Positions 1 through 7,044 of a stretch of 17,629 bases of DNA are shown piece after piece. How positions within the stretch are numbered: position 1 is the stretch's first letter; each line of letters starts with the position of its first letter. Made by a program: the position numbers and the translations under genes. The notes beneath the pieces were generated by a model. It searched no databases, was not told where the DNA came from, and saw only the letters and a list, made by a program, of their open reading frames with translations. The DNA is from Erysipelotrichaceae bacterium (GTDB lineage: Bacteria > Bacillota_I > Bacilli_A > Erysipelotrichales > Erysipelotrichaceae), in NCBI GenBank assembly GCA_003520745.1, contig DOUE01000021.1:48243-65871 (forward strand). Reading direction: 5' to 3'.

Positions 1-173
1 AGTTCGATGCCGACCATATGCGAATGACCGGTCCCGAAGACGTGGATGATGCGGTTGGAGCGGATGTTGTCCGCAAACAAGACGGCCAATTCCTTGATTT
101 TCTCTTTTTCGCTTTCATACACTTTATCGAAGAGTCCGAGGATTTGGTTCATGTATTCGAATTCGTACTTCAT
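1..173 (-). CDS. SIS-domain sugar-phosphate protein, N-terminal fragment (runs off the window)
   Basis: The first 57 residues of a minus-strand gene are present; the rest lies beyond base 1. A helical N-terminus (about residues 1-40) leads into HVFGTGHS (44-51), the glycine/serine phosphate-binding loop that opens a SIS (sugar isomerase) fold. The match to the next gene, which has HIFGSGHS at the same place, shows they are paralogs. The ATG at 173 overlaps the TGA of the upstream gene by four bases (ATGA), and a GGGGAGG ribosome site lies inside that gene's end, so the two should be translationally coupled. SIS proteins of this group bind phosphorylated sugars or amino sugars in the cytoplasm as isomerases, etherases or lyases. 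The actual substrate cannot be read from the fragment. Confidence 0.85.
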   Translation of the reverse strand, partial: MKYEFEYMNQILGLFDKVYESEKEKIKELAVLFADNIRSNRIIHVFGTGHSHMVGIE

Positions 174-925
174 GCGTTGATCCTCCCCTTGTATTTCGCA
201 AGTAATTCTTGGTTGTGTTCGAGATGGTTTTCGACCTCATGGCTATAAAGCAGCGGAAGTTCGATCCCGCTTTCCTTAAACATCCGGGAAATCTCGACCG
301 TCAAGGATTGGGCGATGTAGATGCCGGTGATGGAGGAAACCGAACAGATCTTTTCGATGTTGCCGGTTTCAAGCAAGGCATCCCCGCGAGGACCGCAGTT
401 GTCGATGACCACGTCGCCCAGTTCATAGAGTTTTTTCTTGCTGGGATGACGGCTGGGTTCGGCCAACGTGTGCTGCATGCTGGTGATGACGATGATCTTA
501 TGACCTTTGGCTTTGGCGGTCAGTGCCAGATCGATGACCAGACCGTTGATGCCGGAATTGGAGATGATGATGAAGACGTCTTGGGGACGGATGTCATAGA
601 GGTCGTAGAGTTTATCCGCGATGTTGGGACGGCGTTCGAAGATGTTGTCGGGGTCTTTGAACTCCGCCAGCGAATACAAGCCTTTGGTGACGAAATCCGA
701 GGTTTCGATCATATGGAACGGAACCAAGGATCCCGCTCTGCCGGTACATTCCATTCCGAATCCGACCGAATGCCCCGATCCGAAGATATGGACAACCCCG
801 TCGTCCTTCATGCTTTCATAGCAGAGTTTCGATGCTTCTTTGATGTTCTTCATTTCTTGGTTTTGCAGGGTCTGCACTAGTTTTTTCAACGCTTCGTTGA
901 ATACTTCCATCGTGATGTGGTTCAT
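170..925 (-). CDS. SIS-domain (sugar isomerase fold) protein, 251 aa
   Basis: A cytoplasmic SIS-fold protein of usual single-domain length. The phosphate-binding loops are intact: HIFGSGHS (residues 46-53) and ISNSG (121-125), followed by the expected strand IIVITS (144-149). A second conserved stretch, DNCGPRGDALLE (175-186), is typical of the phosphosugar-binding family related to the old UPF0309 group and to N-acetylmuramate-6-phosphate etherase. The start follows a perfect AGGAGG site. The gene lies nine bases after the stop of the upstream SIS gene and overlaps the downstream one by four, so all three form one operon. It probably isomerises or cleaves a phosphorylated sugar. The substrate is unknown, because neither a kinase nor a transporter is visible nearby. 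Confidence 0.88.
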   Translation of the reverse strand: MNHITMEVFNEALKKLVQTLQNQEMKNIKEASKLCYESMKDDGVVHIFGSGHSVGFGMECTGRAGSLVPFHMIETSDFVTKGLYSLAEFKDPDNIFERRPNIADKLYDLYDIRPQDVFIIISNSGINGLVIDLALTAKAKGHKIIVITSMQHTLAEPSRHPSKKKLYELGDVVIDNCGPRGDALLETGNIEKICSVSSITGIYIAQSLTVEISRMFKESGIELPLLYSHEVENHLEHNQELLAKYKGRINA

Positions 926-934
926 GGGTTCCTC

Positions 935-1672
935 CTAGGCGTTCCAGCGTCCCAGATAGACATCCGAGATCTTGCGGTTATGGACATCGGCGCCGGTGAC
1001 GTTGGCGCTCAGCAGAATCGGTGCATCGTGACCGTTTTCGACCAGATAGCGATAGGTTTCCGCCGTCAGCATCTGGGCGAAGCAATTCCCGACGACGTTG
1101 GTGACCTGGGTGATCTTGATTCCCGGCATGATTTCCAAAACGGTGTCCGGATACGGTGTGCAAAGGTTCAAGGTCGCATACGTCAAGTCGATGAGTAGGG
1201 CAGCGTTTTCTTTATGTTTCGAGTTCAGGATCGCATCGAAGGAAGCGACCAAAAGGACCTTATGCCCCTTCTCCCTTGCGATTCTCGCCAATGCCAGCGT
1301 ACTGTCATAGACTTCTTCCGCCGCATAGATCAACACCATGTCCCTGGGATCGATCGTATAGAGATTCCAAAGTTTCTCGGCCAGATCCGTGCGGTCGTAG
1401 AACGCCGGATCGCTCATTTCATCCAACGTCAGGTGACCTCGTAGAACCAGGTCTTTCATGTTGAGTTGATGATAGGGCATCAATCCGCCGGCCCGGTATC
1501 CCAACTCCATCGCGAACGCGCGATCGGGTCCGATCCCGAAGAGTTGGATAAGTCCTTGGTCGACCATGCAATCCCCCATGACCTTCGCCATGTGGACGAT
1601 GGCTTCTTTTTGCGATTTCGTCGCGTTTTCCAGGATTTCTTGTGTTTTAGTGAAGTAGTTCGTTGCGTCCAT
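935..1672 (-). CDS. Degenerate SIS-fold paralog, 245 aa, phosphate-binding motifs lost
   Basis: Aligned by eye along its whole length, this is a paralog of the next SIS gene (compare LGYRAGGLMPYHQ here with CTGRAGSLVPFHM there). However, the first loop reads FGIGPD (45-50) where its neighbours have FGSGHS/FGTGHS, and the second reads AAEEVY (117-122) where the neighbour has SNSGIN. Both serine-containing phosphate loops are gone while the flanking strands and helices are kept. It may be a structural or regulatory partner, or act on an unphosphorylated ligand; this is inference. The ATG at 1672 is preferred over the upstream ATG at 1711 because GGAGG sits seven bases before it, and the 1711 start would fall almost at the transcript start. 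It is the first gene of the SIS operon. Confidence 0.85.
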   Translation of the reverse strand: MDATNYFTKTQEILENATKSQKEAIVHMAKVMGDCMVDQGLIQLFGIGPDRAFAMELGYRAGGLMPYHQLNMKDLVLRGHLTLDEMSDPAFYDRTDLAEKLWNLYTIDPRDMVLIYAAEEVYDSTLALARIAREKGHKVLLVASFDAILNSKHKENAALLIDLTYATLNLCTPYPDTVLEIMPGIKITQVTNVVGNCFAQMLTAETYRYLVENGHDAPILLSANVTGADVHNRKISDVYLGRWNA

Positions 1673-1699
1673 GCCTGATCCTCCGTACGTTATGAATAA

Positions 1700-1751
1700 A
1701 TTATACACCATTCAGCGAACATAATGAATAATTAATGCGACAATTATACAC
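1700..1751 (-). promoter_or_regulatory. Promoter region of the SIS operon with doubled TATAAT boxes
   Basis: On the minus strand the 10-base element GTGTATAATT occurs twice (1751-1742 and 1708-1699), and each copy holds a perfect TATAAT -10 box (1748-1743 and 1705-1700). TTATTCAT also recurs (1731-1724 and 1699-1692). Neither -35 is good. An inverted repeat ATTCA-N10-TGAAT (1710-1729) covers the spacer just upstream of the proximal -10 and could be an operator. The -10 boxes are clear; which one is used, and the operator role, are inferences. Confidence 0.5.
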
Positions 1752-1761
1752 TTCTTTGCAT

Positions 1762-1790
1762 AAAAAAGAAGGGAGGCTGAACTTCCCTTC
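1762..1790 (-). terminator. Rho-independent terminator after the MalY-type gene
   Basis: On the minus strand GAAGGGA and TCCCTTC pair around a nine-base loop and are followed at once by TTTTTT. It lies just after the stop of the aminotransferase gene and isolates it from the SIS operon downstream. Confidence 0.85.
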
Positions 1791-1793
1791 TTT

Positions 1794-2984
1794 CTAGGTT
1801 GACATCGGATGCAACGCATGTTCCAAACGATCAAACGCTTCCTCAAGCAAGGTTTTGGGACAGGCGATGTTGAGGCGGATGAATCCGCGACCCTCTTCCC
1901 CGAACCAATGGCCATAGTCGACGGCCACTTTCACGTCTTCGATCATGAAGCGATCCAAGTCGTTCACATCGATTTTCGCTTTTCTGAAATCGATCCATAG
2001 CAGATAGGTCCCTTCCAGTTCGAAGAGCGTCAATTCCGGAAAACGCGTTTTGATTTGTTCCTCACAATACTGTTTATTCCCGCTCAGGTACTCGACCAAT
2101 TCGTCGGCGTAATAGGCGCAGCGGTTGTATGCGGCTTCCAGCGCGGTTTCCCCGCAGCACCCGATGCTTGTGGTGCGTGTGATTTCGGATCGACGTTGGT
2201 ATTTCGCACGAAGGTCAACATCGGGGATCATGACCGCCGAGGTTTGAAACCCCGCCAGATTGAAGGTTTTACTCGGGGAAATCAGAACGATGCTATTGCT
2301 TCGAATCTCATCCGGCATCGTCAGAAAGGAAACATGGACATGGGGTGTGAAGACAATGTCGGCGTGAATTTCATCGACGATCAGTTTCACATCGTTCTTC
2401 AGACAGATTTCACCGATCTTCAGCAACTCTTCCCGGCTAAACACCCTTCCGACCGGATTGTGGGGGTTGCAGAGGATCATGAGTTTGACATCGGGGCGAC
2501 TCGCTTTGATGCGAAGGTCGTCGAAATCGATTCGATAGGAACGATCGGTTTCGATCAAAGGATTGAACACCAATTTTCTCTTATTGTCTTCCACGACGGA
2601 GAAAAACGGATAATAGACCGGAGGCTGGATGATGACTCCGTCACCTTCGTTACTGAAGGCTTGGATCGCGTTCGCGATCCCCGGAACGACGCCGGGTGAA
2701 AACTTGACCCAAGAAGGATCGACGAAGGCGGAGTGACGCGTTTTCATCCAATTCGATACCGTGGTCGAAAACGAATCGGAAACCATGGTATAGCCATAGA
2801 CCCCTTGGGAAATCCGCTTCGTCAGTTCTTCGACGATCTCGGGCGGAGTCGGGAAATCCATGTCCGCCACCCACATCGGCAAGACATCGGCGTCGGATAG
2901 ACAACCGAAACGTTTTTGTAGATCATCCCATTTGGTACAGTTGGTTTTCTTACGGGACGGCAAGTGATCGAAGTTCGTGCGCAT
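1794..2984 (-). CDS. patB: MalY/PatB-family PLP-dependent C-S lyase/aminotransferase, 396 aa
   Basis: A full-length fold-type I pyridoxal-phosphate enzyme. PMWVADMDF (36-44) is the hallmark N-terminal motif of the MalY/PatB branch. CNPHNPVGR (172-180) holds the pyridine-ring asparagine region, DEIHAD (204-209) has the aspartate that pairs with the cofactor nitrogen, and SPSKTFNLAG (236-245) carries the Schiff-base lysine K239. Family members cleave cystathionine, cysteine or cysteine conjugates to pyruvate, ammonia and a thiol in the cytoplasm; some also act as aminotransferases or as a regulatory partner (E. coli MalY with MalT). The length fits the roughly 390-residue family norm. It appears to be monocistronic: terminators lie on both sides, and a TTGACA -35 candidate (3047-3042) lies upstream, though without a convincing -10. 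The exact substrate cannot be told from sequence. Confidence 0.9.
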   Translation of the reverse strand: MRTNFDHLPSRKKTNCTKWDDLQKRFGCLSDADVLPMWVADMDFPTPPEIVEELTKRISQGVYGYTMVSDSFSTTVSNWMKTRHSAFVDPSWVKFSPGVVPGIANAIQAFSNEGDGVIIQPPVYYPFFSVVEDNKRKLVFNPLIETDRSYRIDFDDLRIKASRPDVKLMILCNPHNPVGRVFSREELLKIGEICLKNDVKLIVDEIHADIVFTPHVHVSFLTMPDEIRSNSIVLISPSKTFNLAGFQTSAVMIPDVDLRAKYQRRSEITRTTSIGCCGETALEAAYNRCAYYADELVEYLSGNKQYCEEQIKTRFPELTLFELEGTYLLWIDFRKAKIDVNDLDRFMIEDVKVAVDYGHWFGEEGRGFIRLNIACPKTLLEEAFDRLEHALHPMST

Positions 2985-3060
2985 GTCTGTACTCCTTCAG
3001 GATTGATACCTGCGTTTAGTTTCTCATTCCTTCTTAAAGCTTGTCAATTCCATTTTGACG

Positions 3061-3086
3061 AAAAAAATCCTCCAGACGGAGGATTT
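3061..3086 (-). terminator. Rho-independent terminator of the GntR/UTRA gene
   Basis: On the minus strand AAATCCTCC pairs with GGAGGATTT around a four-base loop, and a run of seven T residues includes the end of the stem. It starts at the TGA stop of the regulator (3086-3088), so the regulator is cut off from the aminotransferase gene. Confidence 0.9.
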
Positions 3087-3793
3087 CAAGTGAAGTTGGA
3101 GAGTTTAAGGAACTTCGTGTTCTTATAATTGTGGATGTCGATCGAATAGTCGAAGATGACCCCGCTCTTCAGCATCGCCCTGTTTTCCGAGATCAAGGTC
3201 GGATCACCGGCCTTCAGTCCCAGAATCTCCGCATCGTGTTGGTTCAAGACGTCGGCGCGGATCACGCGGTCGACATAGCCCAGTTGTTTCTTGGGGTCGG
3301 AGGTGATGAATGCGTAGATCGACCCGCGCAGGATTTCCATATTCAAATAGGGAACCAGCAGTTTATTGTAGTAGGAGTATTCGATGACATAGGGGACGTT
3401 GTCGACCAGACGCAACCGTTCGATGTAATGGATCGGCGTCCCGACATCGCATTGCATGATGTAGGCCAACTTCTCATCCGCTTCGATTTCCTTGAATTCC
3501 AACACCTTCGTCCCGATCTTCTTGTTGGGGAAGGCTTTGGTGAGCCCGAGGAAATTCTCCAGGTTGACGCAATCATCGGAAAACAGGCTTCGCAAGAACA
3601 TTCCGCTCCCCTGGATCGGGATGATGATCCCTTTGCGGACCAGCACGTCGATCGCATTGCGGATCGTATTACGGCTGACCGCGTAGATTTCGATCAGTTC
3701 GTCTTCCGTCGGCAACTTGCGGGTGTCCGAAAACAATCCGGATAACACTTGTTTCTCGATATCGTCGGCCACCGTTTTGTATTTCGCTTGCAT
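3086..3793 (-). CDS. GntR-family regulator, HutC/UTRA type, 235 aa
   Basis: Residues 4-70 form a GntR winged helix: LPTEDELIEIYAVSRNTIRN (27-46) is the helix-turn-helix, and GIIIPIQGSGMFL (55-67) is the wing. Residues from about 90 to the end match the UTRA ligand-binding fold, including TPIHYIERLRLVDNVP and a final basic segment. HutC-subfamily proteins are mostly repressors released by a phosphorylated sugar, amino sugar or related small molecule. The start follows AAGGAGG. It has its own promoter (3843-3871) and terminator, so it is monocistronic, although nothing obvious stops read-through from the flavodoxin gene upstream. Its target is not shown; the SIS operon is the best metabolic fit among nearby genes (inference). 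Confidence 0.88.
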   Translation of the reverse strand: MQAKYKTVADDIEKQVLSGLFSDTRKLPTEDELIEIYAVSRNTIRNAIDVLVRKGIIIPIQGSGMFLRSLFSDDCVNLENFLGLTKAFPNKKIGTKVLEFKEIEADEKLAYIMQCDVGTPIHYIERLRLVDNVPYVIEYSYYNKLLVPYLNMEILRGSIYAFITSDPKKQLGYVDRVIRADVLNQHDAEILGLKAGDPTLISENRAMLKSGVIFDYSIDIHNYKNTKFLKLSNFT

Positions 3794-3842
3794 CGTCGTC
3801 CTCCTTCAAAAGTCATTCCAAATCGATGAATTCCTACCAATA

Positions 3843-3871
3843 ATTATACTCTCAAGGTATGATTTATACAA
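3843..3871 (-). promoter_or_regulatory. Sigma-A-type promoter of the GntR/UTRA gene, with a possible operator
   Basis: On the minus strand TTGTAT (3871-3866) and TATAAT (3848-3843) are separated by exactly 17 bases. A short inverted repeat GTAT-N5-ATAC (3857-3869) overlaps the -35 and spacer and could serve in autoregulation; that last point is inference. Confidence 0.7.
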
Positions 3872-3893
3872 TGCATTCCGATGCGAATCCTTC

Positions 3894-4754
3894 TCATTTC
3901 TTTACGTTATCCTGCATTTTCCCATGGTGATAGACGATGCGCTGCGTATCGATGTTTTTATCCTTCAAGATCGCCTTCACGTTCGCATCGACGATCGGGG
4001 AAAGGAACTTCCAACCCGCCACCGAAGTGATCGCTTCGACCGGACAGCAGCCCTCGCATTTCAAACACATCGTGCATTTGGAATCCCACATGGGATAGCG
4101 GTTGGCATCCCGTTCGATGTTTTGGGTCGGACAAGATTTGACGCATAGTCCGCAACGGATGCACTTCTTGCGGTCCAGGTGGAAAAGATGCTGGAAGATC
4201 GTCGTCACCATGAATTTGTTCGTCAACAACATTTCCGCCCGATACATTACCTTGGGCGGCGTACTTTTCATCGGATAGTCCGCAAGATTCGTCCGTTTCG
4301 CGATATTTCTTCCAAATTCCGTCGCATCGCTTAATTCTCTCTCGTCGGGATGCCCTGCGGAAGGCAGGATCCCCCGGGTGTTGTAGTGGTAGTAGAAATC
4401 CGCTCCGCGACTATAAAACCATCCCTCGACCTCCGCATCCTTCTTACGCAGAATCCTGCGTAAATGGTCGCTTGCCTGGAAGTGATAGGTACCATAGGTA
4501 AAAAACGCATATACTCTTTTCTCATGCAACCTCGGTAAGGTGGCGATGAATTTCTCCATGACGATCGGTACGGCGAAGTAATACACCGGCATCCCGAAAA
4601 GGATCACATCGTAAGGTTTAAGCGATGGAAGTTCTCCGCTTGTGATCTTGAAGATGTCGACGCTGGATCCGCCCTCGCGTATCCCTTGGGCGATCTTTTC
4701 GGCCGTTTTGAGCGTCGATCCGTGCAACGAATAGACAAGGATGAGATGCTTCAT
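3894..4754 (-). CDS. Flavodoxin-ferredoxin fusion (EFR1-type), 286 aa
   Basis: The N-terminal half is a flavodoxin fold: VYSLHGSTLKTA (7-18) is the FMN phosphate loop, with GMPVYYF (54-60) and FFTYGTYH (84-91) as the usual second and third FMN contacts. The C-terminal part carries two 4Fe-4S motifs, C198-C201-C204-C208-P and C227-C230-C233-C237-P, giving a bacterial 2[4Fe-4S] ferredoxin. Such fusions pass electrons between a flavin and low-potential ferredoxin chemistry in the cytoplasm. C236 beside C237 is an extra cysteine. The ATG overlaps the stop of the DUF1722 gene as ATGA, so the two are translationally coupled and likely act together. The electron donor and acceptor are unknown. Confidence 0.88.
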   Translation of the reverse strand: MKHLILVYSLHGSTLKTAEKIAQGIREGGSSVDIFKITSGELPSLKPYDVILFGMPVYYFAVPIVMEKFIATLPRLHEKRVYAFFTYGTYHFQASDHLRRILRKKDAEVEGWFYSRGADFYYHYNTRGILPSAGHPDERELSDATEFGRNIAKRTNLADYPMKSTPPKVMYRAEMLLTNKFMVTTIFQHLFHLDRKKCIRCGLCVKSCPTQNIERDANRYPMWDSKCTMCLKCEGCCPVEAITSVAGWKFLSPIVDANVKAILKDKNIDTQRIVYHHGKMQDNVKK

Positions 4755-5524
4755 GGGTTACCCTCTTTTCTCTGGATAAAGAAATAGGAATCGATCAAAT
4801 AACGTTCATTGATCCTTATCGCTTCTTCATATAGAACTTTTTTAATCTCACGGCTTTCAATCTCTCCTCTTCGATATTGATCAAGCAAATCTTGGAATTC
4901 CGCCTTCCGTTTCGCATCCCAACTCTGTTTGAAATACCCAAAGACATGTTGGTAGGCGTTGATCGCGACCCCCCGATCCTCTTCCTTCAACATCGCTTCG
5001 TCGACCAAGCGATAGAACTCGATCGCCGGTGCATCCGTCTTATCGTTCAGCATCCTTCGTATGCCTTGGTAGATCTTGGGATCCTTCTCCAAGATCAAAT
5101 ACTTATATCTCGCCCATTCCTTCTCCAACACCGTGAACTTCAAGATCGGCGTATCGAGCACGTTACGTCGCACCGTCTCCATCTCTTTGTATCCCGATGT
5201 TATCCAATGGATCGATTTGTCGATTTCCGTTAGGTTCAGTCCCGCCTCGCGCAGCGCAAGCGTCGATTCATAGCCGCTTGAAACCATGATTCCGACGGCT
5301 TGCCACGCCTCGATCAGTTTCATCCATTTCTCGCTGTCGATCATGCGTCGTTCAAAGACAGACCCGTCGACAGCCCAATGGCGGATGTCCAGTTTTCGGT
5401 GATGGGACGCGATCGAAAGAAGCACGTCCATGTTGTGGCGGACATGCGAAAGCGAAGCGTCATCGCTCAATCGATACAAGCGTTTCCCCAATAAAACCGG
5501 GGTTCCAAGATATCCGTAGGGCAT
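4751..5524 (-). CDS. DUF1722 (YbgA-like) protein with an atypical N-terminal domain, 257 aa
   Basis: Residues about 128-250 match the DUF1722/YbgA family: W137 and YKYLILEKDPKIY (140-152) give the helical start, NAYQHVFGYFKQ (189-200) is the signature, and YRRGEI (217-222) follows. DUF1722 is often fused to DUF523, the iron-sulphur thiouracil desulfurase (TudS) family, and E. coli ybgA sits beside the photolyase gene. Here no DUF523 cysteines occur. Instead the first ~65 residues (YGYLGTPVLL, then an N-rich helix and DIRHWAVDGSVF at 46-57) weakly recall the start of UvsE/UvdE UV endonucleases. That resemblance is by eye only. The start has an AGAGGTG site. The stop overlaps the flavodoxin-ferredoxin start. 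Molecular function unknown. No convincing promoter was found in the 116 bases upstream. Confidence 0.78.
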   Translation of the reverse strand: MPYGYLGTPVLLGKRLYRLSDDASLSHVRHNMDVLLSIASHHRKLDIRHWAVDGSVFERRMIDSEKWMKLIEAWQAVGIMVSSGYESTLALREAGLNLTEIDKSIHWITSGYKEMETVRRNVLDTPILKFTVLEKEWARYKYLILEKDPKIYQGIRRMLNDKTDAPAIEFYRLVDEAMLKEEDRGVAINAYQHVFGYFKQSWDAKRKAEFQDLLDQYRRGEIESREIKKVLYEEAIRINERYLIDSYFFIQRKEGNP

Positions 5525-5612
5525 GTTTTCACCTCTGATTTTATCGTATCACAGTTTAAAAGATTTGCGAGCGAAAACGATGGTTTGAAAGGCAAAGTAT
5601 AGAATCGGACCC

Positions 5613-5638
5613 AAAAGAAAACCCGTAAATCACGGGTT
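5613..5638 (-). terminator. Rho-independent terminator of the lactate dehydrogenase/Etf operon
   Basis: On the minus strand AACCCGT and ACGGGTT pair around a five-base loop, followed by TTCTTTT. It lies three bases after the stop of the dehydrogenase gene. Confidence 0.85.
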
Positions 5639-5640
5639 GA

Positions 5641-7044
5641 CTAGAGATCGAAGATTTTATCCGGATTCAGGATGCCGTTGGGATCGAAACTGAATTTGAT
5701 GTTTCTCATCAGATCGATCTGTAGATCCCCGAGCGATTGTTTCAAATAGTTCTTTTTCGCATGTCCGATGCCGTGTTCGCCGGAGACCTGACCTTCCATT
5801 TCGATGGCTTTTTGATAAAGCGCATCCATGCAGGAAGTAACGGTCGCAGCCCAGGTTTCATCATCCAGATCATCCTTGCAGACGTAGACGTGAAGGTTGC
5901 CGTCCCCCGCATGGCCGAAGCTACGGATACGGACCTGGTGTTTGGCGGAGAGTTCGCGTACGAAGTCGAGATACCCCGCGATATGCGCCAATGGCACGAC
6001 CACGTCGCATTCGTCCATCGTGGGCGTACTGTTCTTGATGGCTTCCAAGAACGCACCGCGGGCGCTCCAGAGCGTGTTTTGACGCTCGGCGGTATCTGAA
6101 ATCAAGACGTCCTTCGCACCGTTCTCAAGGCAAACCTTGGCGCAGGCATCGACCGCTACGTTCAAGGCTTCCTTACTGTTGGCACTGTAGGAAACGATCA
6201 GATACGAAGGGGCGCTGTGTTCCGGGAATTCCTTCCCCAGGTATTCCTGCGCGTCGTCCAAGACTTCCCTTTCCATGAATTCAAGGGTCGTACAGACTTC
6301 AGGCAAACGCAGCACTTTCTCGACGCAAGCCAAACACGCATGGATATCCTCGAACGGCATCAAAAGTGAGACGTAATTGGAAGGTTTGGGTAACAGTTTG
6401 AGATACAATTTCGTAATGATCCCCAACGTCCCTTCCGAACCGATCATCAAGTCTTTCAAGGCATACCCCGAACTGTTCTTGGCGACCTTGCCTCCGAATT
6501 GGACGACTTCACCGCTGGCCAACACGACTTCCATGCCTTTCACTGCGTCGCGGGTCACGCCGTATTTGACGGCGCGCATTCCGCCGGCGTTGGTCGAAAC
6601 GTTTCCACCAACGGTGGCGCTTTTTTCTCCGGGGTCGGGGGCGTATAGACAGCCGATTTCATCGGCTTTGGCGGCGAGTTTCATCAAGAGGACGCCGGGT
6701 TGTACGACGGCGGTCATCGTATGCAGGTCGAGATCGATGATCTTATCCATTTTATGCAGGGAAAGAAGGATCCCGCCATGGATCGGTACGCAGGCACCGA
6801 CCAGGCCGGTTCCCGAACCCCGTGTTGTGACGGGGAGATTGTATTCGTTGGCATAGCGCAGAATATCGGAGATTTGTTGGGTGGAGCGTCCTAAGATCAA
6901 AACTTCGGGGGATGCATGTCCGTATTCCGGCATTTCATCGTGGGTGTAGTCTTCGCCGATCTGTTCGCCGACCAGGACGTTTTCACGTCCCGCGATATCG
7001 CGCAGGTTTTCCAGATCCGCCGCATCGAGTTTTTTATAGCGCAT
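5641..7044 (-). CDS. lctD: FAD-linked 2-hydroxyacid (D-lactate/glycolate) dehydrogenase, GlcD/LctD type, 467 aa
   Basis: A complete VAO-type flavoenzyme. The FAD-binding PCMH domain shows TTRGSGTGLVGA (73-84), PDPGEKSATVGGNVSTNAGG (137-156) and GSEGTLGIITK (202-212). The C-terminal substrate domain carries GHAGDGN (377-383) and GEHGIGH (422-428), whose histidines bind metal and hydroxyacid in this family. Family enzymes oxidise D-lactate, glycolate or 2-hydroxyglutarate. The adjacent EtfB and ferredoxin-EtfA make the electron-confurcating lactate dehydrogenase (Acetobacterium LctD) the best reading: lactate to pyruvate, with electrons going to NAD+ with help from reduced ferredoxin. The start overlaps the end of etfA by 11 bases and has AAGGAGG inside it. 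It is the last gene of the operon. Glycolate as substrate is the main alternative. Confidence 0.88.
   Translation of the reverse strand: MRYKKLDAADLENLRDIAGRENVLVGEQIGEDYTHDEMPEYGHASPEVLILGRSTQQISDILRYANEYNLPVTTRGSGTGLVGACVPIHGGILLSLHKMDKIIDLDLHTMTAVVQPGVLLMKLAAKADEIGCLYAPDPGEKSATVGGNVSTNAGGMRAVKYGVTRDAVKGMEVVLASGEVVQFGGKVAKNSSGYALKDLMIGSEGTLGIITKLYLKLLPKPSNYVSLLMPFEDIHACLACVEKVLRLPEVCTTLEFMEREVLDDAQEYLGKEFPEHSAPSYLIVSYSANSKEALNVAVDACAKVCLENGAKDVLISDTAERQNTLWSARGAFLEAIKNSTPTMDECDVVVPLAHIAGYLDFVRELSAKHQVRIRSFGHAGDGNLHVYVCKDDLDDETWAATVTSCMDALYQKAIEMEGQVSGEHGIGHAKKNYLKQSLGDLQIDLMRNIKFSFDPNGILNPDKIFDL

Noticed and set aside
209..880. Long plus-strand open frame opposite the SIS gene
   Set aside because: It is antisense to a clearly conserved SIS gene, has no family resemblance and no ribosome site; it follows from codon bias in the real gene.
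2055..2699. 214-codon plus-strand open frame opposite the MalY-type gene
   Set aside because: Antisense shadow of a gene with intact PLP motifs; composition rich in D, R, V and G with no recognisable domain.
3872..3893. Possible terminator between the flavodoxin and GntR genes
   Set aside because: Only a tiny GCAT/ATGC hairpin is present, with no T run, so read-through cannot be excluded and no terminator is called.
5525..5612. Promoter for the DUF1722/flavodoxin pair
   Set aside because: TATACT and TACGAT occur but neither has a -35 at a sensible distance outside the upstream terminator.
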